Origin: Brevibacillus reuszeri
GTDB lineage: Bacteria > Bacillota > Bacilli > Brevibacillales > Brevibacillaceae
Direction of reading: 5' to 3'
Assembly (NCBI RefSeq): GCF_001187725.1
Contig: NZ_LGIQ01000009.1
Coordinates: 2,148,758 to 2,212,757 of the forward strand
DNA: 64,000 nucleotides
This document shows, one piece after another, positions 24,164-33,018 of this stretch. Made by a program: the position numbers and the translations under genes. The notes beneath the pieces are model-generated. The model ran no database searches. It worked only from the letters and a program-made list of their open reading frames with translations, and was not told where the DNA came from. Position 1 is the stretch's first letter; every line of letters begins with the position of its first letter.

Positions 24164-25270
24164 ATGAATAGAGAAGAGAAAGCATTTGGAACAGGTTATC
24201 TCACGCTGGAGTCCGGCGAAGTTTTTACTGGAACGCTGTACGGAGCTCCGGTGAACGGATTTGGAGAAGTCGTATTTACTACAGGAATGACTGGCTATCA
24301 GGAAGTCATGTCTGATCCATCCTTTGCAGGTCAAATCGTTACCTTCACATATCCCTTGATTGGGAACTACGGAATCAACCCAAAAGATTTTGAAGCGCAA
24401 AAGCCAGCTCTTACCGGAATGATCGTCAGCGAGCTGTGCCTGGAACCGAGCCACTATGAATCTACAAAAACCTTGGCAGAGGCAGCCGAGGAATTTGGTT
24501 TTCCTATCTTGGCTGGCATTGATACACGAACAATAACAAAGCGTGTTCGTCAAAACGGTCCCTTGTTTGGTGTTATTTCCGATCAGCCTATGCAAGCCGA
24601 AGAAGTCGTGTCACTGCGTAACAAGCATGCGAAAAAGTCGCTGGTCGCGGAGGTGTCGAGTCAGAGAATTGAGCGTTATCCGGGAACAGGCGAACACGTT
24701 GTCTTGGTCGATCTGGGAATGAAGCAGTCCATCGTGGATGCACTGCTGGCACTGGGATGCCGTGTCACGGTCGTTCCTTTCGATACGTCAATCGAGCAGA
24801 TTAAGTCGCTTTCACCAGATGGCTTAATGTTCTCCAATGGCCCTGGCGATCCGGAGCATTTGCTTGCCTATTGCAGCGAGTGGCGCAAAGCGGCTGAACA
24901 ATATCCGACGCTGGGAATTTGTTTGGGACATCAGGTGCTTGCTCTGATGTACGGAGGAAAAACGGAAAAATTGGCTTATGGCCATCGCGGTGGAAATCAT
25001 CCTGTCAAAGATCTGGAGACAGGCAAAGTATATATGACCTCACAAAATCACGGATATGTAGTGAAAGAGGAGTCGCTGGAACAATCTGAACTGAATGTGT
25101 CCTACAGAAATGTTAACGATGGCTCGGTAGAGGGGCTTACCCACAAAAGCTTGCCTGTTTTCAGTGTGCAGTACCATCCGGAAGCACATCCTGGACCTAG
25201 TGACACTTCCCACATTTTTCACCAATTTATCCAGTCTATGCGTGAAGTAGGAGCGAAAACATATGCCTAA
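24164..25270 (+). CDS. carA: Carbamoyl-phosphate synthase small subunit (arginine type)
   Basis: A 368-residue glutamine amidotransferase that feeds ammonia to CarB. The N-terminal CPSase small-chain domain precedes a class I GATase with FSNGPGDPEH (about 224-233), the catalytic cysteine in GICLGHQVL (about 251-259) and QYHPEAHPGPSD near the end. It overlaps carB by 8 bases. Its arginine-gene neighbours suggest the arginine-regulated copy (CarA of the CPS-A type), with pyrAA probably elsewhere. Confidence 0.96.
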   Translation: MNREEKAFGTGYLTLESGEVFTGTLYGAPVNGFGEVVFTTGMTGYQEVMSDPSFAGQIVTFTYPLIGNYGINPKDFEAQKPALTGMIVSELCLEPSHYESTKTLAEAAEEFGFPILAGIDTRTITKRVRQNGPLFGVISDQPMQAEEVVSLRNKHAKKSLVAEVSSQRIERYPGTGEHVVLVDLGMKQSIVDALLALGCRVTVVPFDTSIEQIKSLSPDGLMFSNGPGDPEHLLAYCSEWRKAAEQYPTLGICLGHQVLALMYGGKTEKLAYGHRGGNHPVKDLETGKVYMTSQNHGYVVKEESLEQSELNVSYRNVNDGSVEGLTHKSLPVFSVQYHPEAHPGPSDTSHIFHQFIQSMREVGAKTYA

Positions 25271-28200
25271 ATTGCCACACATCCATAAAGTATTGGTTAT
25301 CGGTTCGGGGCCGATCGTCATTGGCCAGGCTGCAGAATTTGATTATGCAGGTGCTCAGGCATGCCTTTCCTTAAAGGAAGCGGGCGTGCAGGTGGTACTG
25401 GTGAACAACAACCCTGCCACGATCATGACAGATGAGCAGGTAGCGGACAAAGTGTACTTGGAGCCGCTCACGGTGGAGTCCGTGACAGCGATTATCGCAA
25501 AAGAGCGCCCGGATGGTCTCCTCCCGACATTAGGTGGTCAAACAGGACTGAATCTTGCTGTCTCTTTGGCGGAAGCAGGTGTTCTGGAAAAATACAGCGT
25601 TCAATTGTTGGGAACACCGCTCGAAGCGATTCAAAACGGGGAAGACCGTGAGCTGTTCAAGCAATTGATGCAACAAATCGGAGAGCCGGTACCCGAGAGT
25701 GACACAGTAGAATCTGTGGAAGCTGCGATTGCATTTGCCAATTCGATTGGTTATCCGGTCATCGTGCGTCCGGCGTATACGCTGGGTGGTGCTGGTGGCG
25801 GGATTGCTGGGGATGAAGCGTCCCTGCGCAAAGTCGCAGCTGGCGGTATTGCAGCAAGCCCAATCGGTCAGGTATTGATCGAACGCAGTGTCAAAGGCTG
25901 GAAGGAAATCGAGTATGAGGTCATGCGTGACGCCAATGATACATGCATCATCGTGTGTAACATGGAAAATCTTGATCCGGTAGGCATTCATACCGGAGAC
26001 AGTATCGTCGTTGCACCATCCCAAACGCTAACGGACCGTCAATATCAAATGCTGCGCAGCGTATCGACAAAGGTTATTCGTTCGCTGGGTGTAGTGGGCG
26101 GCTGTAACATTCAGTTTGCTCTTGATCCATTGTCCGATCGTTACGTTTTGATTGAAGTAAACCCGCGGGTGAGCCGCTCCAGTGCGCTGGCTTCCAAGGC
26201 TACCGGATATCCAATTGCTCGTATCGCTGCCAAGCTGGCTCTGGGCTACGGATTAGACGAGGTATTAAACCCGATTACAGGCTATACGTATGCAAGCTTT
26301 GAGCCTGCACTTGATTATATCGTGGTGAAAATTCCACGCTTCCCATTCGATAAATTCCCACTCGCAGATCGCAAGCTAGGCACGCAAATGAAAGCGACTG
26401 GCGAGGTTATGTCCATTGCGCGCAATCTCGAAGCGGGACTTCTGAAAGCTGTTCGCTCCCTGGAGCAGGGCTGCACGCATCTGTCTCGTCCGGAGCTTGC
26501 AGATTGGACTCGTGAAGAGCTTACCCAAGCATTGCAAGATGCGACAGATATTCGCTTGTTTGTATTTGCTGAAGCGATTCGCAGGGGCTTCACGGAAAAG
26601 GAACTGCATAGCCTGACTGGCGTGGATCCGTTTTTCCTGCGCAGCTTGCGCAAAATCGTTGATCTGGAAGTCGAGCTGGCCAAAAGCACCGCGGAGGAGT
26701 TATCGCCTGAACTGCTGTTGGAAGCAAAGAAACGCGGCTTCGCGGATGAAACGATTGCTTCTTTAATAGGCAGCACACCGTCTGCGGTCAAGGCAATGCG
26801 TCAGCAGGCAGGGGTTACCCCGACTTATAAAATTGTAGATACATGCGCCGCTGAATTCGATGCGCAAACGCCATATTACTACTCGGATTGGCAGGGAGTA
26901 GATGAAGTAGAGTCATTAGAAGGACGCAAGGTGCTTGTGCTTGGCTCTGGCCCCATCCGCATCGGACAAGGGATCGAGTTCGACTATTGCTCGGTACATG
27001 CGGCGAAGTCCTTGCAAGCGAGTGGAATTGCTGCTGTTGTGGTGAATAACAATCCGGAAACAGTCAGTACCGACTATGAAACAGCGGATCACCTGTATTT
27101 CGAGCCGCTTCATGTGGAGGATGTACTGCATATTGCTGAGCGTGAGCAGGTGGAAGGCGTCATGGTGCAGTTCGGTGGACAAACCGCGATCAACCTCGCT
27201 GCAAAGCTGGAGAGTGCAGGGCTTAAAGTCATGGGTACTTCGCTTGCCGCGATTGAGCGAGCAGAGGATCGCGAGTTGTTCTATGCGATGCTGCGCAAGC
27301 TGGGCATCCCGCACATCCCGGGTAAAGGGGTTACCTCTCTAGAGGACGCTACCACGATTGCAGAAGAGATTGGCTTTCCTGTACTGATGCGCCCATCGTA
27401 CGTGATTGGTGGTCAAGGCATGGTAGTCGTTCACAATATCGAGGAGCTTACGGCAACGATCAACGATTGGCTGAATCATCCGGAAAGCAGCGCATTTTTC
27501 CCGCTCTTGGTCGACAAATATGTACCAGGCGGAGAGGCAGAAGTCGATGCAGTATGCGATGGAGAGTCGGTCATTATCCCAGGTATTTTCCAGCATGTAG
27601 AGAAAGCGGGAATTCACTCTGGAGATAGCGTGGCGTTGTTTCCGGCACCCAAATTAACCGAAGAAATCAAGCAAAAGATCGCCAGCTACACAGAAGCGAT
27701 TGCTCATGAAATGGGAGCTGTCGGTCTTATCAATATCCAGTTTGTCATTAGCGGCAATACCGTTTATGTACTGGAAGTAAACCCACGTGCTTCGCGTACC
27801 GTACCAATCACGAGCAAAGTAACAGGAATTCCAATGGTTCAGCTGGCAGTGCGGGCCCAATTGGGAGAAAAGCTGTCTGCTATGGGCTATGGCACCGGGC
27901 TTCTGCCTGACATTCCTTTCTCTGTTGTAAAAGCACCTGTATTTTCGACAGTGAAGCTGAATGGAGTCGACCCTGTCCTCGGACCGGAGATGAAATCAAC
28001 CGGTGAAGTGCTTGGCCTTGGAAGAACGTTAGAAGAGGCGGCAGGCAAGGCATTCGCCTTTAAGGATAATCTTTACGGGGATTGGCAAAAGGGCGGTCTG
28101 GTCATAGTGTCCCTCGCAGATGGCGACAAACAGGATGAGCTGGCTCAAACTATGGCACAGCTGCAAGACGACGGAGCTGCTCTGGCAGCAACCCAAGGTA

Positions 28201-28505
28201 CGGCTGACTGGCTGAGAAACAACGGAGTAGAAGTTAGTCATGTGATTACGGAAGAGCAAGGATTTATTGAGCTTTTGCAAAAAGAAAAGGCTGCCTTTGC
28301 CTTAGTCACTGCAACCAAAGGAAATCGCCCGGGACGTACCGGCTTTGCTTTGCGCAGTCGGATGGTCCAGCAGGGAGTTCAGCAATTTTTTGCCGTTGAT
28401 ACATTCGATTTGTACGTGAAGTCCATTATGAAGAAAAGAGGTGGCTCGCATGCAGCCTGTGAAGATATTGGAACACTTTCAAAACTTACCGCTCAACAAG
28501 CATAA
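25263..28505 (+). CDS. carB: Carbamoyl-phosphate synthase large subunit
   Basis: A 1080-residue enzyme with two homologous ATP-grasp halves, each beginning with a KVLVIGSGP- or KVLVLGSGP-type motif (about residues 8 and 558). Each half has a later glycine-rich loop (LGGAGGGIAG about 175; IGGQGMVVVHN about 713). An MGS-like regulatory domain closes the protein. It makes carbamoyl phosphate from bicarbonate, ammonia and two ATP. It overlaps carA by 8 bases and, unusually, argF by 56. Confidence 0.97.
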   Translation: MPKLPHIHKVLVIGSGPIVIGQAAEFDYAGAQACLSLKEAGVQVVLVNNNPATIMTDEQVADKVYLEPLTVESVTAIIAKERPDGLLPTLGGQTGLNLAVSLAEAGVLEKYSVQLLGTPLEAIQNGEDRELFKQLMQQIGEPVPESDTVESVEAAIAFANSIGYPVIVRPAYTLGGAGGGIAGDEASLRKVAAGGIAASPIGQVLIERSVKGWKEIEYEVMRDANDTCIIVCNMENLDPVGIHTGDSIVVAPSQTLTDRQYQMLRSVSTKVIRSLGVVGGCNIQFALDPLSDRYVLIEVNPRVSRSSALASKATGYPIARIAAKLALGYGLDEVLNPITGYTYASFEPALDYIVVKIPRFPFDKFPLADRKLGTQMKATGEVMSIARNLEAGLLKAVRSLEQGCTHLSRPELADWTREELTQALQDATDIRLFVFAEAIRRGFTEKELHSLTGVDPFFLRSLRKIVDLEVELAKSTAEELSPELLLEAKKRGFADETIASLIGSTPSAVKAMRQQAGVTPTYKIVDTCAAEFDAQTPYYYSDWQGVDEVESLEGRKVLVLGSGPIRIGQGIEFDYCSVHAAKSLQASGIAAVVVNNNPETVSTDYETADHLYFEPLHVEDVLHIAEREQVEGVMVQFGGQTAINLAAKLESAGLKVMGTSLAAIERAEDRELFYAMLRKLGIPHIPGKGVTSLEDATTIAEEIGFPVLMRPSYVIGGQGMVVVHNIEELTATINDWLNHPESSAFFPLLVDKYVPGGEAEVDAVCDGESVIIPGIFQHVEKAGIHSGDSVALFPAPKLTEEIKQKIASYTEAIAHEMGAVGLINIQFVISGNTVYVLEVNPRASRTVPITSKVTGIPMVQLAVRAQLGEKLSAMGYGTGLLPDIPFSVVKAPVFSTVKLNGVDPVLGPEMKSTGEVLGLGRTLEEAAGKAFAFKDNLYGDWQKGGLVIVSLADGDKQDELAQTMAQLQDDGAALAATQGTADWLRNNGVEVSHVITEEQGFIELLQKEKAAFALVTATKGNRPGRTGFALRSRMVQQGVQQFFAVDTFDLYVKSIMKKRGGSHAACEDIGTLSKLTAQQA

Positions 28506-29421
28506 AGGAAAAGATTTTCTGCGTGTCGATGAATTCTCTGGAGAAGAACTGATGGAGCTGCTTCATCTGGCGGCACATATCAAGCAATTGCAAAAGCTGG
28601 GGCAGCCGTTCCAGCCTTTGCAGGGCAAGACGCTCGGCATGATTTTTGACAAGGCATCTACCCGTACACGTGTCTCCTTCGAGGTAGGGATGCACCAGCT
28701 GGGTGGCCTGGGTATGTTTATGAGTGGAAAAGAGCTGCAGCTTGGACGCGGTGAGCCGATCAGCGACACGGCAAAGGTTCTTTCCCGTTACGTAGATGCA
28801 ATCATGATTCGCACATTCTCCCATTCGTATGTGGAGGAGCTGGCTGAGCACGCATCGATTCCAATCATTAATGGTTTGACCGATCTGTACCATCCGTGCC
28901 AGGCGATGGCTGACATGCTGACAATCTGGGAGCACAAGGGCAGATTGAAAGGCATCAAGCTGGCGTATGTCGGCGATGGAAACAACGTGGCAAACTCGCT
29001 CGTGTTGGCAGCAGTCTTGTTGGGAATGGATGTACGTGTCGCTACACCAGCAGGCTATGAAATGGACGCAGCGATTTTCGCTACAGCAAGTGAATACGCG
29101 AAAAAGAGCGGCGGAAGCATGATGGCAACAACCGATCCGATCGAAGCAGTAGCAGGCGCTGATGCTGTTTATACAGATGTTTGGACCAGCATGGGCTTTG
29201 AGGAGGAGAACGAAATTCGTTTGAAGGCTTTTGCCGAATATCAAGTAAATGAGAATCTGGTGAGTCATGCAGATAGCGACTACCTCTTCCTGCACTGCCT
29301 GCCAGCTCATCGCGGAGAAGAAGTAACGGCAGGGGTAATCGATGGATCTCGCTCCGTCATTTTTGATCAAGCGGAAAACCGTCTCCACGCGCAAAAAGCT
29401 ATTCTGGCTGCGCTGGTGTGA
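28450..29421 (+). CDS. argF: Ornithine carbamoyltransferase
   Basis: A 323-residue transcarbamylase that joins carbamoyl phosphate to ornithine to give citrulline. STRTRVSFEV (about 70-79) is the carbamoyl-phosphate loop, and HCLPAHRGEE (near 284) is the ornithine-binding loop with the key cysteine. The ATG at 28450 is chosen from AGAGGTGG five bases upstream. The resulting 56-base overlap with carB is long but supported by the binding site; later starts lack one. Confidence 0.95.
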   Translation: MQPVKILEHFQNLPLNKHKGKDFLRVDEFSGEELMELLHLAAHIKQLQKLGQPFQPLQGKTLGMIFDKASTRTRVSFEVGMHQLGGLGMFMSGKELQLGRGEPISDTAKVLSRYVDAIMIRTFSHSYVEELAEHASIPIINGLTDLYHPCQAMADMLTIWEHKGRLKGIKLAYVGDGNNVANSLVLAAVLLGMDVRVATPAGYEMDAAIFATASEYAKKSGGSMMATTDPIEAVAGADAVYTDVWTSMGFEEENEIRLKAFAEYQVNENLVSHADSDYLFLHCLPAHRGEEVTAGVIDGSRSVIFDQAENRLHAQKAILAALV

Positions 29422-29536
29422 ACATAGTTCTAGTTATTTAGGACTACTGTGAATTAAATCGAATAGACTATGAAACTATGATTGCCGAATTTTGTCACTT
29501 ATGTGTAAAATATAGGTATGAAAGTAGCAAAGAAGT

Positions 29537-29680
29537 ACGGACTTTATTTGGTCGCTTGGTCCGTATGGAGCCAGTAGCGAATCCGCCCTTTTTCGTATTG
29601 GAGAAAGGAAAGAAGAACAGGGGCTGTATCTGGTCGCTTGGCCTCTGGTATTTTGGACAGTAGCGAAGCCAGCTTTCTCC
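29537..29680 (+). ncRNA. Tandem pseudoknot-like RNA units in the leader of a micropeptide gene
   Basis: Two 44-48-base units start 82 bases apart. In unit 1, ACGGAC (29537-29542) pairs with GTCCGT (29559-29564). In unit 2, AGGGGC (29619-29624) pairs with GCCTCT (29641-29646), with compensatory changes. Both loops are 16 bases and share TGGTCGCTTG. In each, TCGCT in the loop can pair with AGCGA downstream (29576-29580 and 29662-29666), giving an H-type pseudoknot. A closing stem GGAGAAAG / CTTTCTCC (29600-29607 and 29673-29680) frames unit 2. This resembles a tandem riboswitch, but I recognise no known class. Confidence 0.55.
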
Positions 29681-29708
29681 ACTATAAATAAAGGAGGGGA
29701 AATAAATT

Positions 29709-29786
29709 ATGAAAAAATGGGTTGCAGCAATTATGATGGTGGCAGCGATCGTAGCAGCTACTTCTGCAAACTGGACTTCTTGGTAG
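29709..29786 (+). CDS. 25-residue secreted micropeptide, pheromone-like
   Basis: A short open frame MKKWVAAIMMVAAIVAATSA then NWTSW, stop. It has an ideal binding site (AAAGGAGGGGA, spacing 8), a positively charged start, a hydrophobic core, and a small-residue site (TSA) where signal peptidase could release the pentapeptide NWTSW. It has its own promoter region, structured leader and terminator. Size and layout recall Phr-type export-import signal precursors, but no Rap-type receptor is adjacent. It could also be a small membrane-active peptide. I know of no named homologue. Confidence 0.6.
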   Translation: MKKWVAAIMMVAAIVAATSANWTSW

Positions 29787-29806
29787 AATATAAGTGGCAT
29801 TGCGGA

Positions 29807-29834
29807 AAAACACCGCTCTTTAGTGGTGTTTTTT
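29807..29834 (+). terminator. Terminator of the micropeptide gene
   Basis: AAAACACCGC-tctt-tAGTGGTGTTTT with a T tract, 20 bases after the stop. It makes the micropeptide monocistronic. Confidence 0.8.
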
Positions 29835-29856
29835 CACTATTATTGGGAGGGCTTGT

Positions 29857-30411
29857 ATGACCGACGTTGTAGTTCTGTCATTTGCGATAGCCTTAATCCG
29901 AAGAGGCAAGATTAGTAGTTTCCCCAAGTTCTACTTTATTTGGACCCTGATTGTCAGTGTTGCCTTGCAATTCTGTTCGCAGCTCATTCCAAGCTGGTCA
30001 GGCTTTTTCGTATGCTTGTCCTATTTGTTTGTCCTTGTTTTTTTCATCAGCAATCGCCAACATGAGGATATGCGAATTTTTATGATCGGCTGGCTGTTAA
30101 ACGCACTCGTTATCTGGGCGAATGGCGGGAAGATGCCGGTTGATTTGGAACAGGCGAGTAAACTGTCCTATCCAATTGACGCGTTAATAAATGGTACCGA
30201 TTTCAAACACATCGCGCTTACTGCAGAAACAAAACTATCTTTTCTGGCAGACATCATATTCAAGCCGTTTATCATTCCTCGTGTAATTAGTATCGGTGAT
30301 ATATTTATTATGCTGGGAACCTTCTTATTGGTGCAGCGCCTGCTGAATAAACCCATATCTCTAATAAGGCTGAGAGAAGGAAAAAACTATGCGGTTAAAC
30401 ATTCAAAGTGA
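29857..30411 (+). CDS. DUF5317 membrane protein
   Basis: A 184-residue integral membrane protein with four to five predicted segments. The central phrase ALVIWANGGKMPVD (about 88-101), then LSFLADIIFKPFIIP and VISIGDIFIMLG (about 148-159), match the DUF5317 family. Its function is not known. It is often found beside HD-GYP or sensor genes, and here it overlaps the next gene by 23 bases, which suggests joint translation with that HD-GYP protein. GGGAGGG precedes the ATG. Confidence 0.75.
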   Translation: MTDVVVLSFAIALIRRGKISSFPKFYFIWTLIVSVALQFCSQLIPSWSGFFVCLSYLFVLVFFISNRQHEDMRIFMIGWLLNALVIWANGGKMPVDLEQASKLSYPIDALINGTDFKHIALTAETKLSFLADIIFKPFIIPRVISIGDIFIMLGTFLLVQRLLNKPISLIRLREGKNYAVKHSK

Positions 30412-31723
30412 TCAGATATTCAAACAGTTAATTATATATCTAGGTTTTCCCGCACTCGTTTTTTTCGTGGTTTTCTTAGTGCTGCCTCAGTGGGAAGTAA
30501 AAAATAACATTCCTGTTTTGGTGGCTTTTACTCTCCTGACAATCGTTTGTTCGTTTACGCCGTTCAAGACTCCGAATGCAACCTTAACCTTGAATAATGC
30601 AGTGATCTTGTCAGGCTTAATCCTTTGGGGCAGCTGGATTGCGATCTGGTCCTGTTTACTGGAGGCTCTGATCTTAGGCGTACTGTTTCGTTCATCTATA
30701 ACGAGAGCGCTTGCAAATGCAGGGCAAATGCTCTGTACGGTATTGATTGTAGGCTGGATTCAAACCAGCTTAAGCGGCTATCACATACCGTGGCCAATCT
30801 CGGATCTATTCGTTGCCTTTACATACTTTAGTGTGAATACATTGCTTTGTGCGATTCTGGTTTCCTATTACGGAAAAGTATCAATGGTAAATGCGATATC
30901 GAATATGCTCAAAAACGGGTCCGCCACGTATATCATGCTGCTTGTGGTAGGTGGACTGGGAGCAAGACTTGTAGATGCTTACGGGATTCTTTCACTAATC
31001 CCGCTGGTAGCGATCTTCCTCATTATTAGTGTTGTTTTGCGTCAATATTATGAGAGCATGCACAAGCTCGCGCAAAACATGGAGGAAGTAAAAACCTTCA
31101 ATCACAAATTCCTTACTGCAATGGCCGCTTCAATTGACGCCCGAGATCGCTATACGAGCGGCCACTCTCAGCGGGTAGCTCATTGGGGAAGAGAGATAGC
31201 CAAGGAAATTGGATTGCCGGCTGATAAAGTAGAAGAGATTTACGTTGGTGGAATCTTGCACGACATAGGTAAAATCGGCATAGAAGATGAGATTCTCAAT
31301 AAAAAAGGAAAATTAACACCAGAGGAATACGACAAGATCAAACAGCATACGGTGATTGGATACGAGATTATTTTACAGGCAGGCATGTTTAATGAATTGC
31401 TTCCAGCCATACGCTCTCACCATGAGCGAATTGACGGAAGAGGGTATCCGGATGGACTCGTTGGCAATGAGATTCCGTTGATGGCAAAAATCTTGGCGAT
31501 CTCAGATGCATTCGATGCCATGGTGGCGGACAGGCCGTATCGAAAAGGGTTGCCAGTAGAAGAAGCATTGCAGGAAATCAGACGCGGTTCCGGTACCCAG
31601 TTTGATCCAGTGCTGGCAGGTCATTTTATCGAGCTCGTGGAGAGACTGCCACGAGGGGAATTAGAAAGCATTATCGGACAAGAAACAAACGCAAAAAAAC
31701 AGTTACAGGAGGCGACCCATTAG
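30389..31723 (+). CDS. Membrane HD-GYP protein, probable cyclic-di-GMP phosphodiesterase
   Basis: A 444-residue protein. Residues about 10-230 form an N-terminal membrane domain of seven or eight segments, a MASE-like sensor. A short coiled linker leads to an HD-GYP domain with GILHDIGKIGIEDE (about 288-301), HHERIDGRGYPDGL (about 351-364) and ISDAFDAMVADRPYRKG (about 374-390). The canonical metal and GYP residues are present, so it is likely active. It is co-translated with the DUF5317 gene upstream. The sensed signal is unknown. Confidence 0.87.
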   Translation: MRLNIQSDQIFKQLIIYLGFPALVFFVVFLVLPQWEVKNNIPVLVAFTLLTIVCSFTPFKTPNATLTLNNAVILSGLILWGSWIAIWSCLLEALILGVLFRSSITRALANAGQMLCTVLIVGWIQTSLSGYHIPWPISDLFVAFTYFSVNTLLCAILVSYYGKVSMVNAISNMLKNGSATYIMLLVVGGLGARLVDAYGILSLIPLVAIFLIISVVLRQYYESMHKLAQNMEEVKTFNHKFLTAMAASIDARDRYTSGHSQRVAHWGREIAKEIGLPADKVEEIYVGGILHDIGKIGIEDEILNKKGKLTPEEYDKIKQHTVIGYEIILQAGMFNELLPAIRSHHERIDGRGYPDGLVGNEIPLMAKILAISDAFDAMVADRPYRKGLPVEEALQEIRRGSGTQFDPVLAGHFIELVERLPRGELESIIGQETNAKKQLQEATH

Positions 31724-31752
31724 AGGTGTCCCTTTCCTAGTAACTGTTTTTA
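31699..31752 (+). terminator. Terminator at the end of the HD-GYP gene
   Basis: AACAGTTACAGGA pairs with TCCTAGTAACTGTT, then TTTTATTTT. The stem begins inside the last codons of the gene. Confidence 0.7.
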
Positions 31753-31770
31753 TTTTGCGTAAGAGAAGGG

Positions 31771-32310
31771 CTAAGCCCATATTCGTTTCAGCTGACGCTC
31801 TGTATCCGCGCAGGTTAACAAAAAGACATCGGGATTACTCAGCTGCTGCCACTCCGAAAAGCCAAATCGATCATCAATGGATTTCATGAGCAGACTGAGC
31901 AAGCCCCCATGGGAAACGATGACAATATGCTGGGCTACGCTAGAAAGAAGCTCGTTCAATACGTCATTCGCTCTTTGCATAGCCGTCAAGCTGGACTCAC
32001 CACCCTCGAAACAGAGGGAGAGATCTTGAAACGTATCTCGCAAGCGATCGAGCCAATCCTCCATATGCTGCGAAGACAATACGCGCTCCTCCAGGCGTTG
32101 ATCGAGCTCAACTGAGATGCCTCGCTTGGCAGCAACAGGTTGAATCGTGGCAATCGCCCGATGAAAGGGGCTAGAAACAATTCGATCTATCGAAATACCT
32201 TCGAAGAACGAAACCAATTGCTCGGCTTGCTTGGTACCGAATTCTGTCAGGGGTGCCTTGGCTTCTTGACCAGTAGCTTGACAGTGTCGTACCAGATAGA
32301 TTTGCTTCAT
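31771..32310 (-). CDS. Histidine phosphatase family protein (phosphoglycerate mutase-like)
   Basis: A 179-residue histidine phosphatase. MKQIYLVRHCQATG at the start carries the RHx catalytic histidine (usually RHG, here RHC). LTEFGTKQAEQL follows, and VIVSHGGLLSLLM (near 129) carries the second histidine. The family removes phosphate from sugars, nucleotides, RNA ends or proteins through a phosphohistidine; the substrate is unknown. AGGAGG precedes the ATG. It is convergent with the HD-GYP gene. Confidence 0.88.
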   Translation of the reverse strand: MKQIYLVRHCQATGQEAKAPLTEFGTKQAEQLVSFFEGISIDRIVSSPFHRAIATIQPVAAKRGISVELDQRLEERVLSSQHMEDWLDRLRDTFQDLSLCFEGGESSLTAMQRANDVLNELLSSVAQHIVIVSHGGLLSLLMKSIDDRFGFSEWQQLSNPDVFLLTCADTERQLKRIWA

Positions 32311-32480
32311 GAAAATCCTCCTGCTCTTGATTTATGAAGACAATCCGATAGGGAGCCATCTCTATTCATAGTGTAGCATCTTTTTTTCTCATAAGAAAAG
32401 TGGCTCTGTTCGCTTGCAACTAGGGTGAAAAGCATCCATACTACTTGTACATTCCATTTTTTTGAAGAGGTGTAACAAAG

Positions 32481-32909
32481 ATGGTACCTACCTATCAGGA
32501 TGCAGAAATGATTCTTAAATTGTATGACCAGTTTGAATCAGAGCGCTTGCGTGCCGCAAAAGTGTGGTTTGGCAGAGAGCTTTCATCGGAATCGATCAAT
32601 CCAGAAGCGTTTTGGACCCGTTTCCCAAAAGGGAGCGAGGGCTATACCCATTTTGTTGCCTTGTATGGCTTCTTTGAGATGGTGGGTGTGTTGCATAAAA
32701 ACGGTCTTATACATCCCGATTTGCTGTTTGATATGTGGTTCATCAACGGTTTTTATCAAAAGATGTACCCGATCATTGCCGATTGGAGAGCACAGGGAGA
32801 TATTCATATTGCAGAGAATTTCGAGCGCTTGGCTGTAGCTGAGCTGGACTGGATTCGCAAGCATAAGGGCGCGGAATTTGTACCACAAGTGAGTTACGCA
32901 GGTCACTAA
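32481..32909 (+). CDS. DUF4760-like protein
   Basis: A 142-residue, mainly helical, soluble protein that resembles DUF4760. ALYGFFEMVGVLHKNGLIHPDLLFDMW (positions about 55-81) is the family core, and the last third is aromatic-rich (WRAQGDI, ELDWIRK). Its function is unknown. GAGGTG precedes the ATG. It stands alone just upstream of argG with a terminator between. Confidence 0.65.
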   Translation: MVPTYQDAEMILKLYDQFESERLRAAKVWFGRELSSESINPEAFWTRFPKGSEGYTHFVALYGFFEMVGVLHKNGLIHPDLLFDMWFINGFYQKMYPIIADWRAQGDIHIAENFERLAVAELDWIRKHKGAEFVPQVSYAGH

Positions 32910-32925
32910 AATGAATACGAACGGT

Positions 32926-32961
32926 AGCCGGATAGGACGATGCTCTTGTTCGGCTTTTTTC
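32926..32961 (+). terminator. Terminator of the DUF4760 gene
   Basis: AGCCG-GATA... pairs with ...TTCGGCT, followed by TTTTTT. The stem is short and the loop long. Confidence 0.55.
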
Positions 32962-33018
32962 TATTTTTGCTTGCCTGAAATTGTCTTTGAAAATAAAACA
33001 AAGAACAAAGAAAAGGGG

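Noticed and set aside
29537..29680. The tandem RNA units as a cyclic-di-GMP (GEMM) or preQ1 riboswitch.
   Set aside because: The GEMM and preQ1 consensus bases are absent. The proximity to HD-GYP genes is suggestive only.
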